This document shows, piece by piece, positions 52,086-61,879 of a stretch of 64,000 nt of DNA (position 1 is its first letter; the number at the start of each line of letters is the position of its first letter). Made by a program: the position numbers and the translations under genes. The stretch comes from Tepidimonas sediminis (GTDB lineage Bacteria; Pseudomonadota; Gammaproteobacteria; Burkholderiales; Burkholderiaceae_C), in assembly GCF_007556605.1 (NCBI RefSeq), contig NZ_VJND01000004.1, forward strand, positions 108,461-172,460. The letters are read 5' to 3'. The notes under the pieces were generated by a model that saw nothing but the letters and a program-made list of their open reading frames with translations, was not told where the DNA came from and made no database searches.

Positions 52086-55000
52086 ATGCCACCCGTTTCC
52101 AGCACCGTCGAGCCGCGCCCGGCGCCGTCGGCGCCGATCGCGCCGGTGCGCCGCGCCTACCACCGCTGGGTCGCCAGCGAGACGCTGGAAGACTACGCGC
52201 TGCGCTACACACCGCTGCGCTTTCGCCGCTTCAGCGCCGCGCGCGTGGCCAACACGGCCTTTGGCGTGGCCTCGTTCCTGGTGCTGGAGGCGGTGGGCGC
52301 CACGCTGATGCTGCAGTTCGGCGTCGCGCACGCGGTGGCAGCCATCCTGGCCGCGGGGGTGATCATCGCGCTGGTGGGCTGGCCGATCAGCGTGGCGGCG
52401 GCGCGCCACGGCGTGGACATGGACCTGCTGACGCGCGGGGCAGGCTTCGGCTACCTCGGCTCGACGCTGACCTCGCTGATCTACGCCACCTTCACCTTCA
52501 TCTTCTTCGCGCTGGAGGCGGCGGTGATGGCCTACGCGCTGGAGCTGGCGCTGGGCATCCCGCCGTCGTGGGGCTACCTGCTGTGCGCACTGGTGGTGAT
52601 TCCGCTGGTGACGCACGGCGTGACGCTGATCGGGCGCTTTCAGCTGTGGACGCAGCCGCCGTGGCTGGTGCTGATGCTGCTGCCGTGGGCGGCGGTGCTG
52701 GTGCAGGATCCGGGCTCGGTGGCGCGCTGGCTGCACCGTGATGGTGCGATCGAGGCCGCCGGGGGATTCGACTGGCACCGCTTCGGTGCGGCGCTGACGG
52801 TGGCGCTGGCGCTGGTGACGCAGATGGGCGAGCAGGCCGACTACCTGCGCTTCATGCCGCCGCCGCACCCCGCGCGGCGCTGGCGCTGGTGGGCGGCGGT
52901 GGCCGTCGGCGGCCCGGGCTGGGTGGTGCCTGGGGTGCTGAAGATGCTGGCGGGCGCGTGGCTGGCGCATCTGGCGCTGGAGCACGGGGTGGACGCGGCG
53001 CACGCGGTCGATCCGAACCAGATGTACCGCGTCGCCTACGAGCACCTGCTGCCGCCTGCCTGGGCGGTGGCGGCCACGGCGCTGTTCGTCGTCGTCTCGC
53101 AGCTCAAGATCAACGTCACCAACGCCTACGCCGGGTCGCTGGCGTGGAGCAACTTCTTCTCGCGCCTGACGCATCACCACCCCGGGCGCGTGGTCTGGAT
53201 GGCGTTCAACATCGCGCTGGCCTGGCTGCTGATGGAAATGAACGTCTTTCAGGCGCTCGGGGCGGTGCTGGGGTTGTACGCGCACGTGGCGCTGGCGTGG
53301 CTGGTGGCGGTGGTGGCGGACCTGGTGGTGCTCAAGCCGCTGGGCTGGTCGCCGCGCGGCCTCGAATTCCGCCGCGCCCACCTGGTGGACGTCAACCCGG
53401 TCGGGGTCGGCGCGATGGTGGGAGCAACGCTGCTCGGGGTGGCGGCGCACGTCGGGATGCTCGGCGCGCTGGCGCAGGCGTTTTCGGCACTGGTGTCGAT
53501 GGGGGCGGCGTTCGTGCTCGCGGTGCTGCTGGGGGCCTGGACGCGCGGCCGCCATCATCTGGCGCGCACGCCGGATCCGGCGGTGGCCGGCGCCCCACCG
53601 GGCGCGTCGGTCACGCCGGCGGTGCTGCGCTGCGTCGTCTGCCAGGGCGACTACGAAGGGCCGGACATGGCGCGCTGCCCGGCCTACGGTGGCTGGATCT
53701 GCTCGCTGTGCTGCACGCTGGATGCGCGCTGCGGCGACGCCTGCAAGCCGCACGCGCGGCTGGGCACGCAGCTGCGCGCGTGGCTGCGGCGCTGGCTGCC
53801 GCGGCGCTGGCAGCCGTACCTGGACGCCGGGGTGGCGCACTATCTCGTGCTGCTGGCGGTCACCGCGCTGGTGCTGGCCGGACTGCTGGCGCTGCTGGCG
53901 CAGCAGGATCTGCGCCACGCGCAGGCGCTGGGCGCGCCGGCGGCGCTCATCCACGAGGCTTACCGCAAGGTCTACGTCGTGCTGCTGGCGCTGGCGGCAG
54001 GGGTGGTGTGGTGGCTGGTGCTGGCGCAGCGCGCGCGCCACGTGGCGCAGCGCGAATCGAACCGCTACACGCGGCTGCTGCTGCGCGAGATCGACGCGCA
54101 CCGCCGCACCGACGCCCAGCTGCAGCGCGCGCGCGAGCAGGCCGAGGCGGCGCGGCGCGCCGCCGAACGCGCCAACGAGGCCAAGAGCCGCTACCTGAGC
54201 GCCATCAGCCACGAGCTGCGCACGCCGCTGGGCGCCATCATGCTCTACGTGCAGGCGCTGCAGCGCGACGCCGTGCCCGATGCGCGCCAGGCGCATGCGC
54301 TGGCGATGATCCAGCGCGCCGGCGAGCACGTGCTGTCGCTGGTGGAGGGTACGCTCGACCTGGCGCGCATCGAGGCCGGGCGGGTGACGCTGGACCTGCG
54401 CCCGACCGACCTGCGCGCGCTGCTGGAGGAGGTGGCCGCGCTGCTGGCGCCGCAGGCGCGCGCCAAGGGACTGCGCTTCGCGCTGGAGGGGCCGCCGCGC
54501 TGGCCGGCGGCGGTGCGCACGGATGCGGCGCGGCTGCGTCAGGTGCTGCTCAACCTGCTCGGCAACGCGGTGCGCTACACCGACGCCGGCACCGTGACGC
54601 TGCGCGTGGCCTGGGCGCGGGAGCTGGCCACGATCGAGGTCGCCGACACCGGCCCGGGCATGAGCGCCTCGGAGCTGGAGCGGGTGTTCGAACCGTTCGC
54701 GCGCGGGGCGGCCGCCAGCCGCGCCGCCGGCGCCGGGCTGGGGCTGACGATCGCGCGCATGCTCACCGAACTGATGGGCGGCGAGCTGACCGTGCGCAGC
54801 GCGCTCGGGCAGGGCACGACGTTCCGGCTGCGGCTGTACCTGCCGGAGGTGGCCGCCCCCGCCGTCGCCGCAGCGCCGGCAGCCGGCGCTGCGCCGGCGG
54901 CGCTGCCACCGCCCGCCGCGGTGCCGGCCTGCCCCGGGCTGCACGCCTGGCCCGCGCCGCTGCGCGCGGCGCTGCTGGAGCGGGTGCGGCTGGGCTGGGC

Positions 55001-55148
55001 GCGCGGCGTGCTGCGGCTGCTGGACGAGGCGCCGCCCCTGCCGGGCCTGGAGGCGGTGCGGCAGGCGGCGCGCGCGCTGGATTTCGACCTGCTGGAGCGA
55101 TGGCTGATGGAGGCATCCGATGATGCGACCGCACGTGCTGGAGAGTGA
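52086..55148 (+). CDS. NCS1-type permease fused to a cysteine cluster and a histidine kinase (putative sensor-transporter)
   Basis: This 1020-residue fusion lies between the urease and urt genes. Residues 1-500 form about 12 membrane segments of the nucleobase/allantoin NCS1 family ([49 protein letters not shown]). Residues 516-562 hold CVVC-x11-C-x7-C-x2-CC-x6-C-x3-C, a possible metal site. Two membrane helices (about 580-650) enclose a short loop. Then come the H-box [11 protein letters not shown] with His709, the N-box [13 protein letters not shown], and GPGMS and GAGLGLTI. It overlaps the following response-regulator gene by 29 bases. Family is clear; ligand and function are inferred, most likely urea or nitrogen sensing. 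Confidence 0.85.
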   Translation: MPPVSSTVEPRPAPSAPIAPVRRAYHRWVASETLEDYALRYTPLRFRRFSAARVANTAFGVASFLVLEAVGATLMLQFGVAHAVAAILAAGVIIALVGWPISVAAARHGVDMDLLTRGAGFGYLGSTLTSLIYATFTFIFFALEAAVMAYALELALGIPPSWGYLLCALVVIPLVTHGVTLIGRFQLWTQPPWLVLMLLPWAAVLVQDPGSVARWLHRDGAIEAAGGFDWHRFGAALTVALALVTQMGEQADYLRFMPPPHPARRWRWWAAVAVGGPGWVVPGVLKMLAGAWLAHLALEHGVDAAHAVDPNQMYRVAYEHLLPPAWAVAATALFVVVSQLKINVTNAYAGSLAWSNFFSRLTHHHPGRVVWMAFNIALAWLLMEMNVFQALGAVLGLYAHVALAWLVAVVADLVVLKPLGWSPRGLEFRRAHLVDVNPVGVGAMVGATLLGVAAHVGMLGALAQAFSALVSMGAAFVLAVLLGAWTRGRHHLARTPDPAVAGAPPGASVTPAVLRCVVCQGDYEGPDMARCPAYGGWICSLCCTLDARCGDACKPHARLGTQLRAWLRRWLPRRWQPYLDAGVAHYLVLLAVTALVLAGLLALLAQQDLRHAQALGAPAALIHEAYRKVYVVLLALAAGVVWWLVLAQRARHVAQRESNRYTRLLLREIDAHRRTDAQLQRAREQAEAARRAAERANEAKSRYLSAISHELRTPLGAIMLYVQALQRDAVPDARQAHALAMIQRAGEHVLSLVEGTLDLARIEAGRVTLDLRPTDLRALLEEVAALLAPQARAKGLRFALEGPPRWPAAVRTDAARLRQVLLNLLGNAVRYTDAGTVTLRVAWARELATIEVADTGPGMSASELERVFEPFARGAAASRAAGAGLGLTIARMLTELMGGELTVRSALGQGTTFRLRLYLPEVAAPAVAAAPAAGAAPAALPPPAAVPACPGLHAWPAPLRAALLERVRLGWARGVLRLLDEAPPLPGLEAVRQAARALDFDLLERWLMEASDDATARAGE

Positions 55149-56136
55149 AACCGGCCCGCTGGTGCTGATCGTGGACGACGTGCCCGAGAGCCTGGCGGCG
55201 CTGCACGACATGCTGGACGAGACCGGCTACACGGTGCTGGTGGCCAGCGACGGCCCCACCGCGTTGCAGCGCGCGCGCCAGGCGCGGCCCGACGTGATCC
55301 TGCTGGATGCGCTGATGCCGGGCATGGATGGCTTCGAGGTGGCGCGCCGGCTCAAGGCCGACGAGCGCACCGCCGGCATCCCGATCCTGTTCATGACCGG
55401 CCTGACCGAGACCGAGCACCTGATCGAAGGACTCGCCGCCGGTGCGGTGGACTACGTGACCAAGCCGGTCAAGCCGCAGGAGGTGATCGCGCGCATTGGC
55501 GTGCACCTGCGCACCTCGCGCCAGATCCGCCAGGGTTCGATGGTGCAGCAGCAGGCGCGCAACGCGCTGGATGCGTTCGGCTTTGCCACCATCACGGTGC
55601 GCATGCGCGACGGCCGGCTGCTGTGGCAGACGCCGCTGGCGCGCGAGCTGCTGTGGCGCTACTGCGGCACCGAGGCGCCGGTGACGCCGGAGCCGGTGCT
55701 GCAGTGGCTGCGCCGCCACGGGCCGGATCTGTGCCGCGGCGATCCGGCGCCGGCGGAGCCGCCGCGGCTGACGCTGACGCAGGGCACGCGGCGGCTGACG
55801 CTGCGGCTGTACCGCTCGGTGGACGACCCGGCCGACACCAGCGCCGACAGCGAGGGCGGCCACTGGCTGATCGTGATGCAGGAGACCTCCGACACCAGCG
55901 TGCTGGAGGCGCTGATGAGCACCTTCGGCCTGACCGCCCGCGAGGCCGAGGTGCTCTACTGGGTCGTGCAGGGCAAGATCAACCGCGACATCGCCGACAT
56001 CGTCGGCGCCAGCCCGGCCACCGTCAAGAAGCACCTGGAGCGCATCCACGCCAAGCTCGGCGTGGAGACGCGCACCGCGGCGGCGGCGCTGGCGCTGCAG
56101 CGCGTGCCGCAGCTGCGCCCGGGCGGCGGGGTGTAG
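55120..56136 (+). CDS. Response regulator with receiver, central unknown domain and LuxR-type helix-turn-helix
   Basis: This 338-residue protein has a receiver ([19 protein letters not shown], phosphoacceptor Asp63 in ILLDALMPG, Lys in DYVTKPVKP). A middle region of about 100 residues ([20 protein letters not shown] to HWLIVMQE) resembles a PAS fold. A LuxR/NarL HTH follows ([20 protein letters not shown], then [17 protein letters not shown]). It overlaps the kinase gene by 29 bases, marking a cognate pair. Its probable targets are the divergent ureA promoter region and urtA, but that is inference. Confidence 0.9.
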   Translation: MMRPHVLESETGPLVLIVDDVPESLAALHDMLDETGYTVLVASDGPTALQRARQARPDVILLDALMPGMDGFEVARRLKADERTAGIPILFMTGLTETEHLIEGLAAGAVDYVTKPVKPQEVIARIGVHLRTSRQIRQGSMVQQQARNALDAFGFATITVRMRDGRLLWQTPLARELLWRYCGTEAPVTPEPVLQWLRRHGPDLCRGDPAPAEPPRLTLTQGTRRLTLRLYRSVDDPADTSADSEGGHWLIVMQETSDTSVLEALMSTFGLTAREAEVLYWVVQGKINRDIADIVGASPATVKKHLERIHAKLGVETRTAAAALALQRVPQLRPGGGV

Positions 56137-56149
56137 CGGCCGGGCGCGC

Positions 56150-56167
56150 GTACGCCATCCGGCGTAC
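56150..56167 (+). promoter_or_regulatory. Inverted repeat upstream of urtA, candidate response-regulator operator
   Basis: GTACGCC (56150-56156) and GGCGTAC (56161-56167) are separated by ATCC. The repeat lies about 22 bases upstream of a possible -10 element TAGCAT (56190-56195), a common position for an activator site. It is the only clear symmetry in the 112-bp region between the response-regulator gene and urtA. Confidence 0.45.
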
Positions 56168-56248
56168 AGACGCGGCGGGGCGCGGTGCCTAGCATGGGAA
56201 TCGTTGCGAGCACCTTCACGCTTTCCCTGTCACTCGCGGAGAACCACC

Positions 56249-57520
56249 ATGATGCAACGTCGCTCCACGCTCAAGGCCCTCTCGGCCGCCGCCGCGCTGG
56301 CCGCCTTCGGCCCGCTGCCCGCCCGCGCCCAGTCCGGTCCGATCAAGGTCGGCATCCTGCACTCGCTGTCGGGCACGATGGCGATCTCCGAGACGGTGCT
56401 CAAGGACATCGCGCTGATGACCATCGACGAGATCAACGCCGCCGGCGGGGTGCTGGGGCGCAGGATCGAGCCGGTGGTGGTCGATCCGGCCTCCAACTGG
56501 CCGCTGTTCGCCGAGAAGGCGCGCCAGCTGCTGACGCAGGACAAGGTGGCCGCGGTGTTCGGCTGCTGGACCTCGGTCAGCCGCAAGTCGGTGCTGCCGG
56601 TGTTCGAGGAGTTGAACGGCCTGCTGTTCTACCCCGTGCAGTACGAGGGCGAGGAACTGAGCAAGAACGTCTTCTACACCGGCGCGGCGCCGAACCAGCA
56701 GGCGATTCCCGCCGTGGAATACCTGATGAGCAAGGACGGCGGCAGCGCCAGGCGCTTCGTGCTGCTCGGCACCGACTACGTCTATCCCCGCACCACCAAC
56801 AAGATCCTGCGCGCGTTCCTCAAGTCCAAGGGCATCCCCGAGTCGGACATCATGGAGGAATACACGCCGTTCGGCCACAGCGACTACCAGACCATCATCG
56901 CCAAGATCAAGCAGTTCGCCGCCGCCGGCAAGAAGACCTGCGTGATCTCCACCATCAACGGCGACTCCAACGTGCCGTTCTACAAGGAGCTGGGCAACCA
57001 GGGCCTCAAGGCCACCGACGTGCCGGTGGTGGCCTTCAGCGTCGGCGAGGAGGAGCTGCGCGGCGTGGATACCAAGCCGCTGGTCGGGCACCTGGCGGCG
57101 TGGAACTACTTCATGTCGATCAAGAACCCGACCAACGACGCCTTCATCAAGAAGTGGGCCGCCTATGCCAAGGCCAAGAACATCCCCGGCCACAAGGACA
57201 AGCCGCTGACCAACGACCCGATGGAGGCCACCTACATCGGCATCCACATGTGGAAGCAGGCGGTGGAGAAGGCCAGGAGCACCGAGACCGACAAGGTCAT
57301 CGAGGCCATGGCCGGGCAGACCTTCGACGCCCCGAGCGGCTTCAAGGTCAAGATGGACGAGCGCAACCACCACCTGCACAAGCCGGTGTTCATCGGCGAG
57401 GTGCGCGCCGACGGCCAGTTCAACGTCGTCTGGAAGACCAAGGGCCCGATCCGCGCCCAGCCGTGGAGCCCGTTCATCCCCGGCAACGAGAAGAAGAAGG
57501 ACGTGCCGGAGAAGGCCTGA
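56249..57520 (+). CDS. urtA: Urea ABC transporter substrate-binding protein UrtA
   Basis: UrtA is the periplasmic urea receptor. The 423-residue protein has a twin-arginine-like signal (QRRSTLKALSAAAALAAFG). The HAAT-type binding fold begins with IKVGILHSLSGTMAISETVLK, and FGCWTSVSRKSVLPVFEE and NGLLFYPVQYEGEELSKNVFY are UrtA signatures. It opens urtABCDE, 112 bases after the response regulator. Two-lobed structure and length are normal for the family. Confidence 0.95.
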   Translation: MMQRRSTLKALSAAAALAAFGPLPARAQSGPIKVGILHSLSGTMAISETVLKDIALMTIDEINAAGGVLGRRIEPVVVDPASNWPLFAEKARQLLTQDKVAAVFGCWTSVSRKSVLPVFEELNGLLFYPVQYEGEELSKNVFYTGAAPNQQAIPAVEYLMSKDGGSARRFVLLGTDYVYPRTTNKILRAFLKSKGIPESDIMEEYTPFGHSDYQTIIAKIKQFAAAGKKTCVISTINGDSNVPFYKELGNQGLKATDVPVVAFSVGEEELRGVDTKPLVGHLAAWNYFMSIKNPTNDAFIKKWAAYAKAKNIPGHKDKPLTNDPMEATYIGIHMWKQAVEKARSTETDKVIEAMAGQTFDAPSGFKVKMDERNHHLHKPVFIGEVRADGQFNVVWKTKGPIRAQPWSPFIPGNEKKKDVPEKA

Positions 57521-57540
57521 CGCAGGCGGGAGGGCAGGGG

Positions 57541-59157
57541 ATGACGATGCGCGCATGGCGGCCGTGGGCGGCGGCGCTGCTGGCCGGCCTGTGCCTGCTG
57601 CTGCCGCGGCTGGCCCCGGCGCTGACGCCGGAGCAGGCGCTGGCGGTGGCCGAGGGCACGGTGGCCGAGCGCGTGCAGGCCATCACGCAGCTGGCCGCCG
57701 CGCCGGATCCGGCGGCGGCGGCGCTGCTGCGCGCGCTGCAGGACGAGCGCGTGCGCGTGCACGAGGGGCGGGTCTGGATCGAGCAGCCGGACGGCAGCGC
57801 GGTGCGTGCCGACAGCGGCGCGCCCGAGCCGCTGCCGCCCGAGGCCGAGGCGCCGCTGCTGAACAACCGGCTGCGCGCGGCGCTGGCGCTGGCGCTGGCG
57901 GCGCTGGATCTGCAGGAGGCTGACCCGCAGCGTCAGCGCACGGCGGCCGCGACGCTGCGCCGCGCGTTGCTGGAGGAGCCGGACGAGGCGTTCGCGCCGC
58001 TGCTGCGCGCGGCCCTCGACCCGCAGCGCCAGCCGCCGCTGGACGGACGCGCGGCGGCGCTGCTGGCGCAGGCGCAGGCGGCGGTGGAGCTGGCCGACGC
58101 CGACCCGGCGCGGCGGCGCGCCGCCGCCGGGGTGCTGGGCGGCAGCGGGGAGCGCCTGGCGCTTGCGCTGCTGCAGCAGCAGCGCGCGCAGGAAACCGAC
58201 CCCGCGGTGGCGCAGGCGCTGCGCCAGGCGCAGCAGGCGCTGGAGCGCACGCTGGCTCTGGCTGAAGTCGGCGGCACGGTGTTCACGGGGCTGAGCCTGG
58301 GCTCGATCCTGCTGCTGGCGGCGCTGGGGCTGGCGATCACCTACGGCCTGATGGGCGTCATCAACATGGCGCACGGCGAGCTGATCATGGTCGGCGCCTA
58401 CGCCACCTACGTCGTGCAGCAGCTGTTCGCGCGCCTGTGGCCGCAGTGGTTCGACTGGTACGTGCTGGCCGCGCTGCCGGTGGCGTTCCTGACCGCGGCG
58501 CTGGTCGGCGCGGCCATCGAGCGCGGCGTCATCCGTCACCTCTACGGCCGGCCGCTGGAGACGCTGCTGGCCACCTGGGGCCTGAGCCTGATCCTGATGC
58601 AGGCGGTGCGCAGCCTGTTCGGCGCGCAGAACGTCACGGTGGAAAACCCCGCGTGGCTCAGCGGGGCGCTGGCCCTGCCGGGGGGATTGGTGCTGCCGTG
58701 GAACCGGGTGGCGATCCTGGTGTTCGCCGCGGCGGTGCTGGCGGCGGTGGCGTGGGTGCTGGCGCGCACGCGGCTCGGGCTGTTCGTGCGCGGCGTGACG
58801 CAGAACCGCCCGATGGCGGCCTGCATGGGCGTGCCGACCGGTCGCGTCGATGCGCTGGCGTTCGCCTTCGGCTCCGGCGTGGCGGGGCTGGCCGGCGTGG
58901 CGCTGAGCCAGATCGGCAACGTCGGACCGGACCTGGGGCAGGCCTACATCATCGACTCCTTCATGGTCGTGGTGGTCGGCGGCGTCGGCCAGCTGGCCGG
59001 CACGGTGCTGGCGGCGCTGGGGCTGGGGCTGCTGAACAAGCTGCTGGAGGGCTGGGCCGGCGCGGTGCTGGCCAAGATCGCCGTGCTGGTGCTGATCGTG
59101 ATCTTCATCCAGAAGCGGCCGCAGGGGCTGTTCGCGCTGAAAGGAAGGCAGGCATGA
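57541..59157 (+). CDS. urtB: Urea ABC transporter permease UrtB
   Basis: This 538-residue permease has a signal-like N-terminus and a UrtB-specific soluble region of about 220 residues rich in Ala, Arg and Glu. The LivH-type permease domain begins at about residue 240 (VFTGLSLGSILLLAALGLAI, MGVINMAHGELIMVGAYATY). The N-terminal extension is what separates UrtB from LivH. ATG 57541 is used; ATG 57547 is also possible. It is co-transcribed with urtA. Confidence 0.95.
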   Translation: MTMRAWRPWAAALLAGLCLLLPRLAPALTPEQALAVAEGTVAERVQAITQLAAAPDPAAAALLRALQDERVRVHEGRVWIEQPDGSAVRADSGAPEPLPPEAEAPLLNNRLRAALALALAALDLQEADPQRQRTAAATLRRALLEEPDEAFAPLLRAALDPQRQPPLDGRAAALLAQAQAAVELADADPARRRAAAGVLGGSGERLALALLQQQRAQETDPAVAQALRQAQQALERTLALAEVGGTVFTGLSLGSILLLAALGLAITYGLMGVINMAHGELIMVGAYATYVVQQLFARLWPQWFDWYVLAALPVAFLTAALVGAAIERGVIRHLYGRPLETLLATWGLSLILMQAVRSLFGAQNVTVENPAWLSGALALPGGLVLPWNRVAILVFAAAVLAAVAWVLARTRLGLFVRGVTQNRPMAACMGVPTGRVDALAFAFGSGVAGLAGVALSQIGNVGPDLGQAYIIDSFMVVVVGGVGQLAGTVLAALGLGLLNKLLEGWAGAVLAKIAVLVLIVIFIQKRPQGLFALKGRQA

Positions 59158-60296
59158 ACACCGCCGCATCGACCGCAGGGCCGCAGCCGGCCGGCGCGCG
59201 CGGGCCGCGGCTGCTGGCGCCGCAGGCGCGCGCGCTGTGGCTGGCCGTCGCGCTGGTGGCCGGGGTGGCGCCGCTGCTCAACCTCGCGGTGCCGCCCGAC
59301 AGCGTCTGGCACCTGAGCGACCACTGGATCACGCTGCTCGGCAAGATCATGTGCTACGCCATCTGCGCGCTGGCGCTGGACCTGATCTGGGGCTACACCG
59401 GCATCCTCAGCCTCGGGCACGGGCTGTTCTTCGCGCTGGGCGGCTACGTGATGGGCATGTACCTGATGCGCCAGATCGGCACCGACGGCCACTATGGCAG
59501 CGAGCTGCCGGACTTCATGGTCTTCCTCGACTGGAAGGAACTGCCGTGGCACTGGGCGCTGTCGCACAGCTTCGCGGCCACGCTCGTGCTGATCGTGCTG
59601 GTGCCGGGGCTGCTGGCGTGGGTGTTCGGCTACTTCGCGTTCCGCTCGCGCATCCAGGGGGTCTATTTCTCGATCATCACGCAGGCGCTGACGCTGGCGG
59701 CGATGCTGCTCTTCTACCGCAACGAGACGGGCTTCGGCGGCAACAACGGCTTCACGGACTTCAAGCGCATCCTGGGCTTTCCGATCACGACGTCCGAGAC
59801 GCGCGTGGCGCTGTTCGTCGTCACGGGGCTGACGCTGCTGGGCTGCTACCTGCTGGCGCGCTGGCTGGTGGCCAGCAAGTTCGGCCGCGTGCTGCAGGCG
59901 ATCCGCGACGCCGAGGGGCGCGTGATGTTCTGCGGCTACGACCCGCTGCCCTACAAGCTCACGATCTGGACGCTGTCGGCGGTGATGTGCGCACTGGCCG
60001 GGGCGCTGTACGTGCCGCAGGTCGGCATCATCAACCCGCGCGAGATGAGCCCGGCGGCCAGCATCGAGATCGCGGTGTGGACGGCAGTCGGCGGCCGCGG
60101 CACGCTCGTCGGCCCGATCGTCGGGGCGTTCGCGGTCAACGGCGCCAAGAGCTGGCTGACGGTGGTGGCGCCGGAGGTATGGCTGTACGCACTGGGCGCG
60201 CTGTTCGTGGCGGTGACGCTGTGGATGCCGCAGGGGCTGGTCGGCCTGTGGCGGCGCTGGGTGCGCCGCGCGCCGCGCGGGGAGGGGGGCGCATGA
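59154..60296 (+). CDS. urtC: Urea ABC transporter permease UrtC
   Basis: This is the second urea permease, 380 residues with about ten membrane segments. ALALDLIWGYTGILSLGHGLFFALGG is the LivM/UrtC signature, and GYVMGMYLMRQIGTDGHYGS and LPWHWALSHSFAATL are UrtC-type. The ATG overlaps the end of urtB by 4 bases, so translation is coupled. Confidence 0.95.
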   Translation: MNTAASTAGPQPAGARGPRLLAPQARALWLAVALVAGVAPLLNLAVPPDSVWHLSDHWITLLGKIMCYAICALALDLIWGYTGILSLGHGLFFALGGYVMGMYLMRQIGTDGHYGSELPDFMVFLDWKELPWHWALSHSFAATLVLIVLVPGLLAWVFGYFAFRSRIQGVYFSIITQALTLAAMLLFYRNETGFGGNNGFTDFKRILGFPITTSETRVALFVVTGLTLLGCYLLARWLVASKFGRVLQAIRDAEGRVMFCGYDPLPYKLTIWTLSAVMCALAGALYVPQVGIINPREMSPAASIEIAVWTAVGGRGTLVGPIVGAFAVNGAKSWLTVVAPEVWLYALGALFVAVTLWMPQGLVGLWRRWVRRAPRGEGGA

Positions 60297-61165
60297 CCCC
60301 GGATCTGCTGCAAAGCGGCGCCGAGCGCTGGCAGCGCGCGCAGCGCCGCGCCGGTTCCGAAGGCGCCAGCGGCGGGCGTGCCGCGGCCTTCGCCCACCCG
60401 GTCGCGCCCGGCGCCATCGACACCAGCCATGGCCGCATCCTCTACCTGGACGACGTGCACGTCAGCTTCGACGGCTACAAGGCGCTCAAGGGCCTGAACC
60501 TGGACATCGCGCCCGGCGAGCTGCGCGCCATCATCGGCCCCAACGGCGCCGGCAAGACGACGATGCTGGACGTCATCACCGGCCGCACGCGCCCGGACCG
60601 CGGCAGCGTCTTCCTCGGCAGCACGATCGACCTGCTGCGCTACCGCGAGCCGCAGATCGCCGCGCTGGGCGTGGGGCGCAAGTTCCAGCGTCCCACGGTG
60701 TTCGAGCCGCTGACGGTGTGGGAAAACCTGGAACTGGCGCTGGCGGGTGACAAGCGCGTGCGCGCCAGCCTCATCTTCCGCCTCGGCGCCGCGCAGCGTC
60801 AGCGCCTGCAGGCGCTGCTGGCACTGATCCACCTGGAGGACGTCGCCGGGCGCGCCGCCGGCACGCTCAGCCACGGGCAGAAGCAGTGGCTGGAGATCGG
60901 CATGCTGCTGGCGCAGGAGCCCAAGGTGCTGCTGCTGGACGAGCCGGTGGCCGGCATGACGGACGACGAGACCGAGCGCACCGCGCAGCTCCTCCTCAAG
61001 CTCAAGGGGCACCACACGCTGGTGGTGGTGGAGCACGACATGGGCTTCGTGCGCGCGATTGCCGACAAGGTCACCGTGCTGTGCGACGGCGCGGTGCTGA
61101 CCGAGGGTTCGTTCGAGCAGGTGGCGCGCGACGAGCGCGTCATCGAGGTCTATCTGGGGCGCTGA
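60293..61165 (+). CDS. urtD: Urea ABC transporter ATP-binding protein UrtD
   Basis: This 290-residue ABC ATPase has Walker A GPNGAGKTTMLDVIT, the signature LSHGQKQWLEIGMLL and Walker B VLLLDEPVAGMTDDET, then VVVEHDMGFVR. LSHGQKQWLEIG is the UrtD form. About 55 extra residues precede the domain. Its start overlaps urtC (ATGA), and urtE begins 5 bases after its stop. Confidence 0.95.
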   Translation: MTPDLLQSGAERWQRAQRRAGSEGASGGRAAAFAHPVAPGAIDTSHGRILYLDDVHVSFDGYKALKGLNLDIAPGELRAIIGPNGAGKTTMLDVITGRTRPDRGSVFLGSTIDLLRYREPQIAALGVGRKFQRPTVFEPLTVWENLELALAGDKRVRASLIFRLGAAQRQRLQALLALIHLEDVAGRAAGTLSHGQKQWLEIGMLLAQEPKVLLLDEPVAGMTDDETERTAQLLLKLKGHHTLVVVEHDMGFVRAIADKVTVLCDGAVLTEGSFEQVARDERVIEVYLGR

Positions 61166-61170
61166 CGGTC

Positions 61171-61875
61171 ATGCTGGTGATCGAGGACGTGCATCAGTAC
61201 TACGGCGGCTCGCACACGCTGCGCGGCGTCAGCCTGCAGGCGCGCGCCGGCGAGATCACCGTGGTGCTGGGGCGCAACGGCGTGGGCAAGACCACGCTGC
61301 TGAAAAGCCTGATGGGCCTGGTGCCGATCCGGCAGGGCCGCATCGCCTTCGACGGCGTGGAGCTGGCGCGCCGCCCGGTGCACGAGCGCGCGCGCCGCGG
61401 CATCGGCTACGTGCCGCAGGGGCGCGAGATCTTCCCGCGCCTGACGGTGCGCGAAAACCTGCTGATGGGGCTGGCCAGCCGCCCCGCCGGCACCGCGCTG
61501 CCGGCGCAGCTGTTCGAGCTGTTTCCGGTGCTGGCCGAGATGCAGAGCCGCCGCGGCGGGGACCTTTCGGGCGGGCAGCAGCAGCAGCTGGCGATCGCGC
61601 GGGCGCTGGCGGCGCGCCCGCGTCTGCTGGTGCTGGACGAGCCCACCGAGGGCATCCAGCCCAACATCATCCAGGCCATCGGCCGCGTGCTGCGCCAGCT
61701 GGCTCGCCAGGGGCTGGACGGCGAGCCGATGGCGATCCTGCTGGTCGAGCAGTACTACGACTTCGCGCGCGAGCTGGCCGACCGCTACGTGGTGCTGGAG
61801 CGCGGCGCGGTGGTGGCCAGCGGCGGCGGCGACGAGATGGACGCGCACGGCGTGCGCGCGATGGTGGCGCTGTAG
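61171..61875 (+). CDS. urtE: Urea ABC transporter ATP-binding protein UrtE
   Basis: This 234-residue ABC ATPase has Walker A GRNGVGKTTLLKSL, VPQGREIFPRLTVRENL, signature LSGGQQQQLAIARALA and Walker B LLVLDEPTEGIQPN, all in the UrtE form. It ends the urt operon and its stop lies 4 bp from the stop of ureD on the other strand, so the two operons converge. Confidence 0.95.
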   Translation: MLVIEDVHQYYGGSHTLRGVSLQARAGEITVVLGRNGVGKTTLLKSLMGLVPIRQGRIAFDGVELARRPVHERARRGIGYVPQGREIFPRLTVRENLLMGLASRPAGTALPAQLFELFPVLAEMQSRRGGDLSGGQQQQLAIARALAARPRLLVLDEPTEGIQPNIIQAIGRVLRQLARQGLDGEPMAILLVEQYYDFARELADRYVVLERGAVVASGGGDEMDAHGVRAMVAL

Positions 61876-61879
61876 CGCG

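Noticed and set aside
51714..55211. Long minus-strand frame joined to ureA
   Set aside because: Only the last 100 codons match UreA; the rest is antisense to the permease-kinase gene.
56190..56215. Sigma-54 promoter in front of urtA (TGGGAATCGTTGC)
   Set aside because: GG and GC are not 10 bases apart, and the -24 hexamer is poor.
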